Of a DNA stretch of 64,000 bases, positions 8,845 through 17,543 are shown one piece after another (the first letter of the stretch is position 1; each line of letters begins with the position of its first letter). This DNA comes from Pseudogracilibacillus sp037072025 (GTDB taxonomy: Bacteria; Bacillota; Bacilli; Bacillales; Amphibacillaceae), in assembly GCF_037072025.1 (NCBI RefSeq), contig NZ_JAXHDD010000006.1, positions 62,001 to 126,000 of the forward strand, read 5' to 3'. Both the position numbers and the translations under genes were made by a program. The notes under the pieces were generated by a model. That model saw only the letters and a list, made by a program, of their open reading frames with translations, searched no databases and was not told where the DNA came from.

Positions 8845-9000
8845 AGGATGTTCAAAAAGTCCGGTAAAAATGACACTGCGAATTTCGCACGAATGCTTGT
8901 TTCTCCGCTACTCATGTATCTAAATGCATACATTCCGTTGCTCGAAACTGCGCCTCCTCGAACTTCTTGGTCTTTTTTATCCTACTTTTTGAATACGCAC
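8845..9000. repeat. Element B1: miniature inverted-repeat element
   Basis: A 156-base non-coding element whose left end (TGTTCAAAAAGTCCGGTAAA) is roughly the inverse of its right end (TATCCTACTTTTTGAATACG). A near copy in the same orientation lies at 29775-29934, about 90 percent alike by eye. It occupies the place where B. subtilis has yqhV. The 69-codon frame starting at 8848 lies mostly inside it and is not considered a gene. Confidence 0.75.
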
Positions 9001-9004
9001 TATG

Positions 9005-9040
9005 AAGAACAATTCTTTGAAAGGGTTGTTCTTTTTATTT
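9005..9040 (+). terminator. Terminator at the end of the papA-efp unit
   Basis: AAGAACAA (9005-9012) pairs with TTGTTCTT (9026-9033), followed by a T-rich tract. It lies beyond element B1. Confidence 0.65.
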
Positions 9041-9198
9041 TGGATATTAGTCTATAAATACACACTTTTTTATGATAGATACGATTTTTTTCCACTTATA
9101 TTCTCCTTTGAAGCGACTTCTTCCTTATTCTTCATGCATAAAAAGAAATGCTAGGCATAAATTTAGAATATAATCCAATCATTAAGGTAGTGAAAATC

Positions 9199-10125
9199 AT
9201 GATGGAAATATTACGATTATTACCAGAAAATATGAAACAAGCTGTCATGCAAAAAATTGCTACAAGATGGTCGCAACTAGAGGAAATAAGATTACGTTTA
9301 AATAGACCTATTGAATTAAATTTTCACAAACAAATTGAATGGATCAATGAGATCATTTTCACTGAAAAGGATAGTATTTACGTGTTAAATCAATTGAGTG
9401 AGCATTCATTATACCGGTTGGAAGATGAACTACGTGAAGGATACATCACGGTAACTGGTGGACACCGTGTTGGGCTAGCCGGTGAGGTAACTACAGTGAA
9501 TGGCAAGATCAAACAATTACAACATATCACTTTTTTTAATATTCGGATTGCTAGGGAAATTAAACAGATTGCAGCACCATTTATTCCCTACATAGAAAAT
9601 GATAATCGCTATTTTAATTCGTTAATCATCGGACCGCCACAGACAGGTAAAACTACTTTTATTAGAGATATAGCTAGATTAATAGGAGATAGAGAAAATA
9701 ATTTCACTCCCCAAAAGGTTGGAATAATTGATGAACGATCGGAAATCGCTGCCTCTATTAATGGGGTGCCTCAACATAATGTAGGGCTCAGGACAGATGT
9801 TATGGATGCATGTCCCAAGGTGGCTGGGCTGATGATGATGATCAGATCCATGTCACCCGATGTATTAGTGGTGGATGAAATCGGAAAAGAAGATGATGTT
9901 AATGCGTTAATGGAAGCTGTTTTTGCAGGCGTTACAATCATTTGTACAGCACACGGGTCATCGGTAGAAGAATTAAAAAGAAGACCATCCATGCGCCCTT
10001 TATTTGAGAATCATGTTTTTGACCGCATGCTAATTTTACAAAAAGATACGCATGATTATTTCAAAATAGACATCTTTACTAGGGATGGTAAAAAAATCAC
10101 ATCAAACTTGGTGAAAAAACAATGA
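9199..10125 (+). CDS. spoIIIAA: SpoIIIAA, ATPase of the mother cell-forespore channel
   Basis: The 308-residue cytoplasmic ATPase resembles secretion ATPases. It has Walker A GPPQTGKT (residues 145-152) and Walker B VLVVDEIG (around D226). With the other SpoIIIA proteins and forespore SpoIIQ it builds the channel that keeps the engulfed forespore active. ATG at 9199 gives the usual length; ATG at 9202 is an alternative and a longer frame from 9148 lacks the family N-terminus. It heads the eight-gene spoIIIA operon, transcribed by sigma-E in B. subtilis. Confidence 0.93.
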   Translation: MMEILRLLPENMKQAVMQKIATRWSQLEEIRLRLNRPIELNFHKQIEWINEIIFTEKDSIYVLNQLSEHSLYRLEDELREGYITVTGGHRVGLAGEVTTVNGKIKQLQHITFFNIRIAREIKQIAAPFIPYIENDNRYFNSLIIGPPQTGKTTFIRDIARLIGDRENNFTPQKVGIIDERSEIAASINGVPQHNVGLRTDVMDACPKVAGLMMMIRSMSPDVLVVDEIGKEDDVNALMEAVFAGVTIICTAHGSSVEELKRRPSMRPLFENHVFDRMLILQKDTHDYFKIDIFTRDGKKITSNLVKKQ

Positions 10126-10634
10126 AATGGTTAGGAGCCTTCTTACTAATTAGCACAACAACTTATATTGGATTTGATATGAGTAATCGTTTAAGTGATA
10201 GGACGAAACAAATTAGACAATTTATTTTATCCCTACAAATGTTGGAAGCCGAAATGGAATATAGTCAATTAACCTTACAGCAAATATTTCGAACGATTGG
10301 AAAAAAGACCTCTTCTCCTATAAACAACTTCTACAGCCGATTAGCGGAGCATTTTGACTTTGTTGTAACAGATTTTTTGGACGTATGGGATCAAGAATTA
10401 GATAGATTAACAACTGTTTCAGCACTTAAAAATAATGAGCTGGAAATTATGAAACAATTTGGGAGAAATTTAGGACAACATACATTTATACAACAGCAAA
10501 AGCATATAACATTAGCAATTCATCATTTACAACAACAATTAGATGAAGCAAATGACCAGCGAGTTAAATACGAAAAAATGATGAAGAGTTTAGGAGTTCT
10601 TATTGGAATATTCATCGTTTTAATACTGTTTTAG
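10122..10634 (+). CDS. spoIIIAB: SpoIIIAB, sporulation channel protein
   Basis: The 170-residue protein has an N-terminal hydrophobic segment, a helical GspF-like middle with LQMLEAEMEYSQ, and a C-terminal membrane helix (about residues 152-170). It overlaps spoIIIAA by four bases, so translation is coupled. The family resembles inner-membrane platform proteins of type II secretion. Its short C-terminus and charged preceding helix match B. subtilis SpoIIIAB. Confidence 0.92.
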   Translation: MKWLGAFLLISTTTYIGFDMSNRLSDRTKQIRQFILSLQMLEAEMEYSQLTLQQIFRTIGKKTSSPINNFYSRLAEHFDFVVTDFLDVWDQELDRLTTVSALKNNELEIMKQFGRNLGQHTFIQQQKHITLAIHHLQQQLDEANDQRVKYEKMMKSLGVLIGIFIVLILF

Positions 10635-10648
10635 AAAGGAGTATCCTC

Positions 10649-10858
10649 ATGCTAATTGATGCGACAATTTTATTCCAAATAGCTGGAATTGGGATCATTA
10701 CTGCGCTGATCCATACCGTATTAAAGCAAGTTGGAAAAGAGGATATTGCCCAATTTGTTTCTCTGGTTGGCTTTATTATTGTCTTGATTATCGTTATTCA
10801 TCATCTGGCTGACTTATTTCAGCAAATAAAATCTGTATTTTTATTAAAAGGTTTATAA
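10649..10858 (+). CDS. spoIIIAC: SpoIIIAC, small channel membrane protein
   Basis: The 69-residue protein has two membrane helices (about residues 7-26 and 34-54) and no large soluble part, the usual form of SpoIIIAC. AAAGGAG lies upstream of its ATG. It is related to the N-terminal half of SpoIIIAD, next in the operon; the residues around LKQVGKED are typical. Confidence 0.9.
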   Translation: MLIDATILFQIAGIGIITALIHTVLKQVGKEDIAQFVSLVGFIIVLIIVIHHLADLFQQIKSVFLLKGL

Positions 10859-10861
10859 ATA

Positions 10862-11275
10862 ATGGATATTGTTCAAATTGTCTTAATCGGTATAGTAGCA
10901 ACATTGTTATACATTCTTTTAAAAGATATCAGTCCCTCTTATTCATTTTTTATCGTATTAATTACTAGCATTCTTATTCTTGTTATCGTAATAAAACAAA
11001 TTGGCATTATTATTCAACTACTGAAATCCTTGGGGGATAAGGCATCTGTTAACGCTTTTTATGTGGAAACAATTTTAAAAATTATTGGAATAGCTTATAT
11101 AACGGAACTTGGATCCAACGTAACAAAAGATGCAGGACTAGCTTCTGTGGCATCAAAAATAGAATTGGCCGGGAAAATTTTCATCCTCTTACTAGCAATC
11201 CCTATTATTAGCGCCGTAGTAGAGGTTATTCTCAATTTTATTCCTGCTTCTGGAAATCAATTTCCTGGTCAGTAA
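10862..11275 (+). CDS. spoIIIAD: SpoIIIAD, channel membrane protein
   Basis: The 137-residue protein has four hydrophobic segments and the family pattern YVETILKIIGIAYITELG near its middle. It starts three bases after the spoIIIAC stop. Together with SpoIIIAC and SpoIIIAE it forms part of the membrane base of the forespore channel. Length is close to the usual 133 residues. Confidence 0.9.
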   Translation: MDIVQIVLIGIVATLLYILLKDISPSYSFFIVLITSILILVIVIKQIGIIIQLLKSLGDKASVNAFYVETILKIIGIAYITELGSNVTKDAGLASVASKIELAGKIFILLLAIPIISAVVEVILNFIPASGNQFPGQ

Positions 11276-11312
11276 TTTGAAGTTTGGGTAGAAAGGGGTC
11301 GTAAACAAATGA

Positions 11313-12500
11313 ATGAAAATGTATAAAAGAATAGCTTCAATTCTATTTATTTTCATCTTGTTTATACCTATTGATATAAGTGCGAATGAACACGATGAAG
11401 ATATTGAATTAGAAGAAGATATTGAAGAAAAATTATTGGACAAGTTAACGATTGAAGAAGTCGATTTGTTTTGGAAGCAAATTGGTACCGAATATGGTGA
11501 GTTCATACCAGATATTAATAATAAAAACATTGCGGAACTAATTAAAGAAAATGGGACGATTTCACTTAAATCAAGCCTAAAAGGAATCGTGAAATATTTA
11601 TTTTATGAGTTAATTGTCAATGGGAAGTTATTAGGCACATTAATTATTTTAACGTTATTTTCAGTAATTTTACAATCAATGCATGCTGCTTTTGAGAAAA
11701 GTACTGTCAGTAAGATCGCTTATTTTGTTGTTTATATGGTACTTATTTATATTACACTTAATAGTTTTTACAGTGTATTCACATATGCAAAAGAAACGAT
11801 TGACATGATGAGTAGTTTTATGATCGCATTATTGCCTTTAATGCTAGGTCTTATCGCTACATTTGGACAAGTAATTACTGTGTCATTTTTTCATCCAATC
11901 ATTATCTTTCTCATTCATATTAGCGGTATCTTAATGACTTCTTTCGTTTTTCCTTTATTGTACCTTTCTGCATTACTTATTATTGTCAGTAATTTAAATG
12001 ATAATTTTAAAGCAACCCATTTAGCAGAGTTATTTAGATCAATCAGTATAGGTACTGTGGGGTTTTTTTTAACAGTCTTCTTAGGAGTTATGTCTGTACA
12101 AGGTACTGCTACTGCAATTCAAGACGGTGTAGCGTTAAAAACAACAAAGTTTATTACAGGAAATTTTATTCCTGTTGTAGGAAGGACGTTTACAGATGCA
12201 GCTGATACAGTCTTATCTGCTGCCCAACTTTTAAAAAATGCTGTCGGAATCATTGGTTTAACGATCATCATTATTATCGCGGTTTTTCCTGCAATTAAAA
12301 TAATAGCAATTTCATTTGTATATAAACTTGCTGCGGCATTACTGCAACCACTAGGAAATAGCCCAATTATAACGAGCTTAAATATTATTAGTAAATATAT
12401 TCTTTATGTACTTGCTTGTTTAATTACAGTAACGTTTATGTTTTTTTTATCGATCGTAATTCTTATAATCGCAAGTAATATTCCATTACTTCTTAGATAA
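11313..12500 (+). CDS. spoIIIAE: SpoIIIAE, channel membrane protein
   Basis: The 395-residue protein has a signal-peptide-like N-terminus (residues 1-25), a short acidic outer region, and about seven membrane helices from residue 95 onward. GAAAGGGG is placed about 14 bases from the ATG at 11313, rather far; a nearer ATG at 11309 runs into a stop after five codons, and ATG at 11319 is a second option, so the exact start is uncertain. Length and topology match the family. Confidence 0.9.
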   Translation: MKMYKRIASILFIFILFIPIDISANEHDEDIELEEDIEEKLLDKLTIEEVDLFWKQIGTEYGEFIPDINNKNIAELIKENGTISLKSSLKGIVKYLFYELIVNGKLLGTLIILTLFSVILQSMHAAFEKSTVSKIAYFVVYMVLIYITLNSFYSVFTYAKETIDMMSSFMIALLPLMLGLIATFGQVITVSFFHPIIIFLIHISGILMTSFVFPLLYLSALLIIVSNLNDNFKATHLAELFRSISIGTVGFFLTVFLGVMSVQGTATAIQDGVALKTTKFITGNFIPVVGRTFTDAADTVLSAAQLLKNAVGIIGLTIIIIIAVFPAIKIIAISFVYKLAAALLQPLGNSPIITSLNIISKYILYVLACLITVTFMFFLSIVILIIASNIPLLLR

Positions 12501-12511
12501 GGTGAATGTTT

Positions 12512-13147
12512 ATGAATGTAATATCAGAATGGGTTATGCAAGTCATTGTTTTTATATTACTTGGCACGATTGTGGAATTATTAATCCCTAATAACTCCAT
12601 GAAAAAGTATGTCAATATTGTTATCGGTTTATTATTGCTACTTGTTCTCGCAAAGCCAATTCTCTATTTATTTACCGATGACGTAACAGCACAGTTAGAT
12701 AAGTTTGAACAGATAATCTTTCAGGAGGAAGCGACTTTGAGTGAAACAGAAACTTTAATGGAAATACAAAAAAGAGATATACAAGCTGAACAAGATGCAT
12801 ATATATGGAATGAGGTAAAGTTACAACTTATGAAAGAAGCAAACCCCATACTATTTGAACAATATTCGGCACAAATTGTTGATCTTACTTTTTCATTTGA
12901 TGAACCATATGTGGACAGCTATGAAAATCTCGATGAGGTGATTATAACTCTACGGGAAAATACAGATGGGAGAGAGCCAGATGATAAAGAAGCCGATGTC
13001 ATCAATCCAATTATCATTGAAACGGACAGGCCAAAAGAACCGAGGAGGAAGAATAATAATGATACGAATATAAGTGATACATTAGAAGAAATATGGGGTT
13101 TAGATAAGGGAACAATTAAAATTATGTGGGAGGGAGGGGCGTCTTGA
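12512..13147 (+). CDS. spoIIIAF: SpoIIIAF, channel protein
   Basis: The 211-residue protein has two N-terminal membrane helices (about residues 5-25 and 30-52), the motif LIPNNSMKKYVNIVIGLLL, then a soluble domain with a ring-building fold seen in the family. ATG at 12512 has AAGGTGA about seven bases upstream; ATG at 12506 touches that site. The stop overlaps the start of spoIIIAG. Confidence 0.9.
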   Translation: MNVISEWVMQVIVFILLGTIVELLIPNNSMKKYVNIVIGLLLLLVLAKPILYLFTDDVTAQLDKFEQIIFQEEATLSETETLMEIQKRDIQAEQDAYIWNEVKLQLMKEANPILFEQYSAQIVDLTFSFDEPYVDSYENLDEVIITLRENTDGREPDDKEADVINPIIIETDRPKEPRRKNNNDTNISDTLEEIWGLDKGTIKIMWEGGAS

Positions 13148-13758
13148 TTGAAAAGTTAAAGAACTTCATTCAAAACTATTTCCGAAAAGGTACTGAAAAT
13201 AAGAAACGAAACTACGTACTTGCGATTGCTTTAATTGCTATTTTATTCATCCTCCTTGGAAATTTATTAAGTCCCAAAAATGAATTAGAAACAGAATTAA
13301 ATCAAGAAACAGATGCAAAAGTTCAGGAAGATGATATAGAAGAAGTGTCCCTCATAAAAAATGTTAACGAGATTGAAGCGAGCTATGAAAAAGATTTGCA
13401 GGCAATGCTAAATCAAATTAAAGGAGTTTCTGAAGTAGAAGTCATGGTTAACGTTGATTCTACCAATGTCAATGTATATGAAAAAGATTTAATTATGGGT
13501 AATCAGTCAACGGACGAAACAGATAAAAATGGTGGAATGAGGAAGGTAGAAGATGAAACGAAAGAAACAAAACTAGTATATGTAAGACAAGGGGATCAGG
13601 AGGTGCCAGTATTAGTACAAACAAAGAAACCAGATGTTAGAGGAGTGTTTATCATTGCTAAAGGAGCAGATAACGCAACTGCGAAAAAGTGGATTGTTGA
13701 ATCTGTATCAAAAGTGCTGGATGTACCAACATATCGAATTTCAGTAATGCCAAAGTGA
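13144..13758 (+). CDS. spoIIIAG: SpoIIIAG, ring-forming channel protein
   Basis: The 204-residue protein has one membrane helix (about residues 22-40) and an outer domain related to secretin ring-building motifs; SpoIIIAG of B. subtilis forms a large ring in the intermembrane space. A TTG at 13144 overlapping the spoIIIAF stop (TTGA) fits the strong GGGAGGG site; an ATG at 13126 would overlap that site. The region around LNQIKGVSEVEVMVNV is typical of the family. Confidence 0.9.
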   Translation: MIEKLKNFIQNYFRKGTENKKRNYVLAIALIAILFILLGNLLSPKNELETELNQETDAKVQEDDIEEVSLIKNVNEIEASYEKDLQAMLNQIKGVSEVEVMVNVDSTNVNVYEKDLIMGNQSTDETDKNGGMRKVEDETKETKLVYVRQGDQEVPVLVQTKKPDVRGVFIIAKGADNATAKKWIVESVSKVLDVPTYRISVMPK

Positions 13759-13774
13759 AAGGGGAAATTATGAA

Positions 13775-14323
13775 ATGTTAAAAAAACAAACGGTATGGCT
13801 TTTAACCATGTTAAGCTTAATGATTGTATTAAGTGTATATTATATGATGTCAGATCAAGAAGATATAGCATACATTGATACTGGACAAGAAGGTATTGAA
13901 GAAACTGTAAATCGGGATCAGAAAGATAGCGATGTTGAAGTTGAAGGAGTTAGTCCAGTTCAAGGAAACGAACTTTTTACAACAATTCGAATGGAACTCG
14001 AAGATGAACGAAATATTAAAAAAGATCGTTTAAAAGAAATAGTAGCATCCAGTAGCGCAACCGCAACGGAAATTAATGAAGCATTAAATGAAATTGATTT
14101 TATCGAAAACATCGAAACAAAAGAGACAATTTTACAAGAATCAATTTTATCTGCAAATGAAAATTATGAAGATGTTCTAGTAAGGGCAGAGGATAATAAA
14201 GTGCATGTTCATGTTATCACTGAAAACTTACCAAAAGAAGAAGCAGTAAAAATTATGCAAATGGTAAAAGACGAATTAGGAGAAATTACAGTTGATGTTA
14301 ATTTTCAGGCAACCAATAGCTAA
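13775..14323 (+). CDS. spoIIIAH: SpoIIIAH, SpoIIQ-binding channel protein
   Basis: The 182-residue mother-cell protein has one membrane helix (about residues 6-26) and a soluble YscJ/FliF-like domain (about 95-180) that in B. subtilis binds forespore SpoIIQ. At 182 residues it is shorter than the 218 of B. subtilis; the missing part is in the variable linker. It closes the operon and is followed by a strong terminator. Confidence 0.9.
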   Translation: MLKKQTVWLLTMLSLMIVLSVYYMMSDQEDIAYIDTGQEGIEETVNRDQKDSDVEVEGVSPVQGNELFTTIRMELEDERNIKKDRLKEIVASSSATATEINEALNEIDFIENIETKETILQESILSANENYEDVLVRAEDNKVHVHVITENLPKEEAVKIMQMVKDELGEITVDVNFQATNS

Positions 14324-14331
14324 TTACTTAT

Positions 14332-14375
14332 AAAAATCCAGATGCGAGAAAAAAGCATCTGGATTTTGTTTTATT
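14332..14375 (+). terminator. Terminator of the spoIIIA operon
   Basis: AAAATCCAGATGC (14333-14345) pairs perfectly with GCATCTGGATTTT (14355-14367), followed by a T-rich tract. Confidence 0.92.
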
Positions 14376-14420
14376 TAAAGCCTTATCGTGACTATGTTGC
14401 TTTTCATCTACGTTATTAAA

Positions 14421-14972
14421 GTAAACTGTGCAGTAGTGAAAATTTGTAAATCTAGTTACAAAACGTTGATTTCCTCCTTCGGGCAGTTCGCGCATCCTTA
14501 GGCACGGCGGTCCGCCTCTGAAGCAGAAAACCACTGCTTCTCTAGTCTTCCGACGTACAGGATGTACTAGCGCAGACGAAGACATGAGGCCGTGGCGTTC
14601 TTAGTCTGGCGTTCGCCTGTTGCTTCTCCCACGACGGACAGGACGTCCTAGTTTCGGCGTAGGTCACAAATCTTTACGGTGGGACGAAAGCGGAGCTACA
14701 GTCCTAGGAAGTGACCGCTTTTAGCCGACCAGGTGTCGACTGCCCTCCGGCTCCAATCAACCATTAAGATAGTAGTTATATCAAGCTGTTAGCGTTATTA
14801 CCGTACACAGATCCCAGCGAAGGAAATACACGTAGACTCCTATGGGAGGACAGGCCTAGATGAGACTACGTAGGAGCGAAGCGACGAGTAGGCTCAGCAG
14901 CCGCCCATGGAAAGCGAAGTGTACTTCCGTAGCGGTAATATAATTACTATCAAAAGTTATGTCGTAGTTTAA
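14421..14972. repeat. Element A2: long non-coding inverted-repeat element
   Basis: About 550 bases without a plausible gene, richer in GC than the flanks. The left end reads GTAAACTGTGCAGTAG and continues as in A4; the right end (GTCGTAGTTTAAG) is a degraded inverse. The right part holds a roughly 125-base palindromic block (14816-14939) with GGAAATACACG and TACTTCCGTAGCGG as outer arms, seen again at 22318-22442 and 40073-40197. The left part carries a related block in the opposite sense. Two minus-strand open frames here are shadows. Confidence 0.75.
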
Positions 14973-15136
14973 GGATTTAGTAGCAAATAATACCCTTTTA
15001 GAAAATCGCCTTTTAAAATTAATTAAATACAGACCAACTAGGAATAAACTCAATTCGTAAAATATACGGTTGTTCAGAGAGAATTATGTTAAAATAGAAT
15101 CTAATACGTAAAAAAGCAAAAAGGGGAGTAAGAAAT

Positions 15137-15634
15137 ATGCTAAAAGTTCAAGAATTACGGGAAATAATTAGACTTATTGATCAATCTTCAATAAGTGAGT
15201 TTGTTTATGAAAATGATGGATCATCCATAACAATTAAGAAAACGACAGAAGATAAACAAGTAAATGTAAGGGAAGAAGTTATCCAAACTCCACCTGTAGT
15301 ACAAGTTCCTGTTGCCCAGAAAAAAGAAGAAGCAGTAAAAGAAGAGCCAAAGCAGGAAGCGGATACAGATGTAGTAACAACTGACGATGAAAACATTGTT
15401 GAAATCGTTTCACCAATGGTTGGAACTTTTTATCGTAAACCATCTCCTGAAAGTGATCCATATGTAAAAGTAGGAGACAAAATTGATGAAAGTACCATTG
15501 TTTGTATTGTAGAAGCAATGAAGTTATTTAATGAGATTGAAGCGGAAACAACTGGAGAAATTGTAGAAGTACTCGTCGGTGATGGCGAATTAGTTGAGTA
15601 TGGACAAGCCTTATTCAAAGTTAAAACAAAGTAA
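15137..15634 (+). CDS. accB: Biotin carboxyl carrier protein of acetyl-CoA carboxylase
   Basis: The 165-residue protein carries biotin for acetyl-CoA carboxylase, the first step of fatty acid synthesis. The C-terminal biotinyl domain (about residues 86-164) contains VEAMKLFNE, with biotinylated Lys129. A Pro/Glu/Lys-rich linker (about 45-80) joins it to the N-terminal helix pair. AAAGGGGAG precedes the ATG. accC follows after 13 bases. Element A2 lies upstream, so the promoter must sit within 14973-15120. Confidence 0.95.
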   Translation: MLKVQELREIIRLIDQSSISEFVYENDGSSITIKKTTEDKQVNVREEVIQTPPVVQVPVAQKKEEAVKEEPKQEADTDVVTTDDENIVEIVSPMVGTFYRKPSPESDPYVKVGDKIDESTIVCIVEAMKLFNEIEAETTGEIVEVLVGDGELVEYGQALFKVKTK

Positions 15635-15647
15635 GGGGACGATAAAA

Positions 15648-17003
15648 GTGATTAAAAAATTATTAATCGCTAACAGAGGTGAAATAGCCGTTCGAATTAT
15701 TCGTGCATGTAAGGAACTCGGAATTGAAACAGTTGCTGTATTCTCAGAAGCTGATCGAGAAGCATTACATGTAGAACTTGCTGATGAGGCTTATTGTATC
15801 GGTCCAGCACCGGGAACAGAAAGTTATTTAAATATAACAAATATAATGACGATTGCTACTTCTACTGGTGTAGATGCTATCCATCCCGGATATGGATTTT
15901 TAGCGGAAAATGTAGATTTTGCAGAAATATGTAAAGAATGTAATGTGAAATTTGTTGGCCCTTCACCTGAAGCGATACAAAAAATGGGAATTAAAGATGT
16001 TGCTCGTCGTACAATGAAAGAAGCAGGGGTACCGATTGTTCCAGGATCAGATGGAATTTTGGAGAATGAAGAAGAAGCGATAAAAGTTGCTGAAGCTATT
16101 GGTTACCCTGTAATTATTAAAGCTACTGCGGGTGGTGGTGGAAAAGGAATCCGCGTAGCATATAATAAAGAGGAATTAATCAATGGATTTCGTATTACGC
16201 AAAAAGAAGCAGAAACGGCTTTTGGTAATCCAGGAATTTATTTAGAGAAAAATATTGAAGATTTCAGACATGTTGAAATTCAAATTTTGGCGGACGAACA
16301 TGGTAATGTCGTTCACCTTGGAGAAAGGGATTGTTCGATCCAAAGACGTCTGCAAAAATTAATTGAAGAGACTCCATCACCTGCCATCACCTCGGAAATA
16401 AGAGAAGCTATGGGAGCGGCATCTGTTAAAGCTGCCAAAGCAGTAAATTATGTTGGTGCTGGAACTATCGAATACATTTTCAATCGTGAAAATAATGAAT
16501 TTTACTTTATGGAAATGAACACTCGTATTCAAGTAGAACATCCAGTAACTGAAATGGTAACAGGAATAGACTTAATAAAAGAACAAATTAAAATTGCAAA
16601 TAACGAAAAATTATCCGTTTCTCAAGATGAAATTGAATTTAATGGATGGTCAATTGAATGTCGAATTAATGCGGAAGATCCATTCAAAAACTTTATGCCA
16701 TCTCCCGGAGAGATTAAAATGTACTTACCACCTGGAGGGCTAGGGGTTAGAGTAGATTCCGCTGTATATCCAGGTTACTCGATTCCACCTTTTTATGATT
16801 CTATGGTCGCTAAGCTGATTACATATGGAGCAACACGTGACGAAGCAATTCGTCGTATGAAAAGAGCTTTAGACGAGTTTGTTATCGAAGGGGTACATAC
16901 AACGATTCCTTTTCACTCTTTAATTATGGATCATGACGTATTTAAAAAAGGTGATTTTAATACAAATTTCTTAAAAGATCATCCGATTAGTCAAGAAGAA
17001 TAA
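15648..17003 (+). CDS. accC: Biotin carboxylase subunit of acetyl-CoA carboxylase
   Basis: The 451-residue ATP-grasp enzyme carboxylates the biotin on AccB with ATP and bicarbonate. It begins MIKKLLIANRGEIAVRI and has the glycine-rich ATP loop TAGGGGKGIR and the active-site region NTRIQVEHPVTE. The GTG at 15648 with AAGGGGAC upstream gives the usual length; a frame from 15594 would run back into accB. The carboxyltransferase subunits accAD are not in the window. Confidence 0.96.
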   Translation: MIKKLLIANRGEIAVRIIRACKELGIETVAVFSEADREALHVELADEAYCIGPAPGTESYLNITNIMTIATSTGVDAIHPGYGFLAENVDFAEICKECNVKFVGPSPEAIQKMGIKDVARRTMKEAGVPIVPGSDGILENEEEAIKVAEAIGYPVIIKATAGGGGKGIRVAYNKEELINGFRITQKEAETAFGNPGIYLEKNIEDFRHVEIQILADEHGNVVHLGERDCSIQRRLQKLIEETPSPAITSEIREAMGAASVKAAKAVNYVGAGTIEYIFNRENNEFYFMEMNTRIQVEHPVTEMVTGIDLIKEQIKIANNEKLSVSQDEIEFNGWSIECRINAEDPFKNFMPSPGEIKMYLPPGGLGVRVDSAVYPGYSIPPFYDSMVAKLITYGATRDEAIRRMKRALDEFVIEGVHTTIPFHSLIMDHDVFKKGDFNTNFLKDHPISQEE

Positions 17004-17017
17004 ATTATTTTTTCAAG

Positions 17018-17055
17018 GTCAAAAGGAGATTCCTTTTGACTTTTCTTCTTCATAT
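17018..17055 (+). terminator. Terminator after accBC
   Basis: GTCAAAAGG and CCTTTTGAC form a short perfect stem with a five-base loop, followed by TTTTCTTCTT. It ends the accBC unit where B. subtilis continues into yqhY. Confidence 0.8.
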
Positions 17056-17170
17056 AATTGTTAAAATTGACGGATGGCTTTGAAAATGTCCTTTTGCTTT
17101 CTTCTAGCATTGTATCCGTAAATTTGATACGATTTCTTAGAAGATTATTCTAATTAGAGGAGAAATATTG

Positions 17171-17542
17171 ATGGATCGACGTACAGCAAGAGAAGAAGCC
17201 TTTAAGTTATTGTTTCAACACGAAATAAATACAGTTGAAGAAATAAACAGTGAAAAATTGGATCCTTTTACAAAAAAAATCGTACTTGGGGTTATAGATA
17301 AAAAAGAAGAAATCGATCAATTAATTAGTAATCATTTAAAAAATTGGTCATATGAACGAGTGGCACTTGTTGAGAAAACAGTATTACGTATTGCAGTTTT
17401 TGAAATAACTTATTTAGATGATATTCCAATAGGAGTTTCGATTAATGAAGCAGTTGAGCTATCACATACATATGGCGATGAAAAATCAGGAAAATTTGTT
17501 AATGGCGTTTTATCAAATATAATCGAACAAAAGGAGTCTTAA
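17171..17542 (+). CDS. nusB: NusB, transcription antitermination factor
   Basis: The 123-residue all-helical RNA-binding protein opens MDRRTAREEAFKLLFQHE and ends with the family helix around SGKFVNGVLSNI. With NusE it binds boxA in rRNA leaders and helps antitermination. ATG at 17171 follows AGAGGAGAAAT. Its stop lies one base before folD, so it heads a nusB-folD-xseA-xseB-ispA transcription unit. Confidence 0.94.
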   Translation: MDRRTAREEAFKLLFQHEINTVEEINSEKLDPFTKKIVLGVIDKKEEIDQLISNHLKNWSYERVALVEKTVLRIAVFEITYLDDIPIGVSINEAVELSHTYGDEKSGKFVNGVLSNIIEQKES

Positions 17543-17543
17543 A

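Noticed and set aside
9054..9085. Possible sigma-E promoter (ATAAATA and GATACGAT) ahead of spoIIIAA
   Set aside because: Spacing and -35 match are only approximate; a promoter is expected here but this one is not secure.
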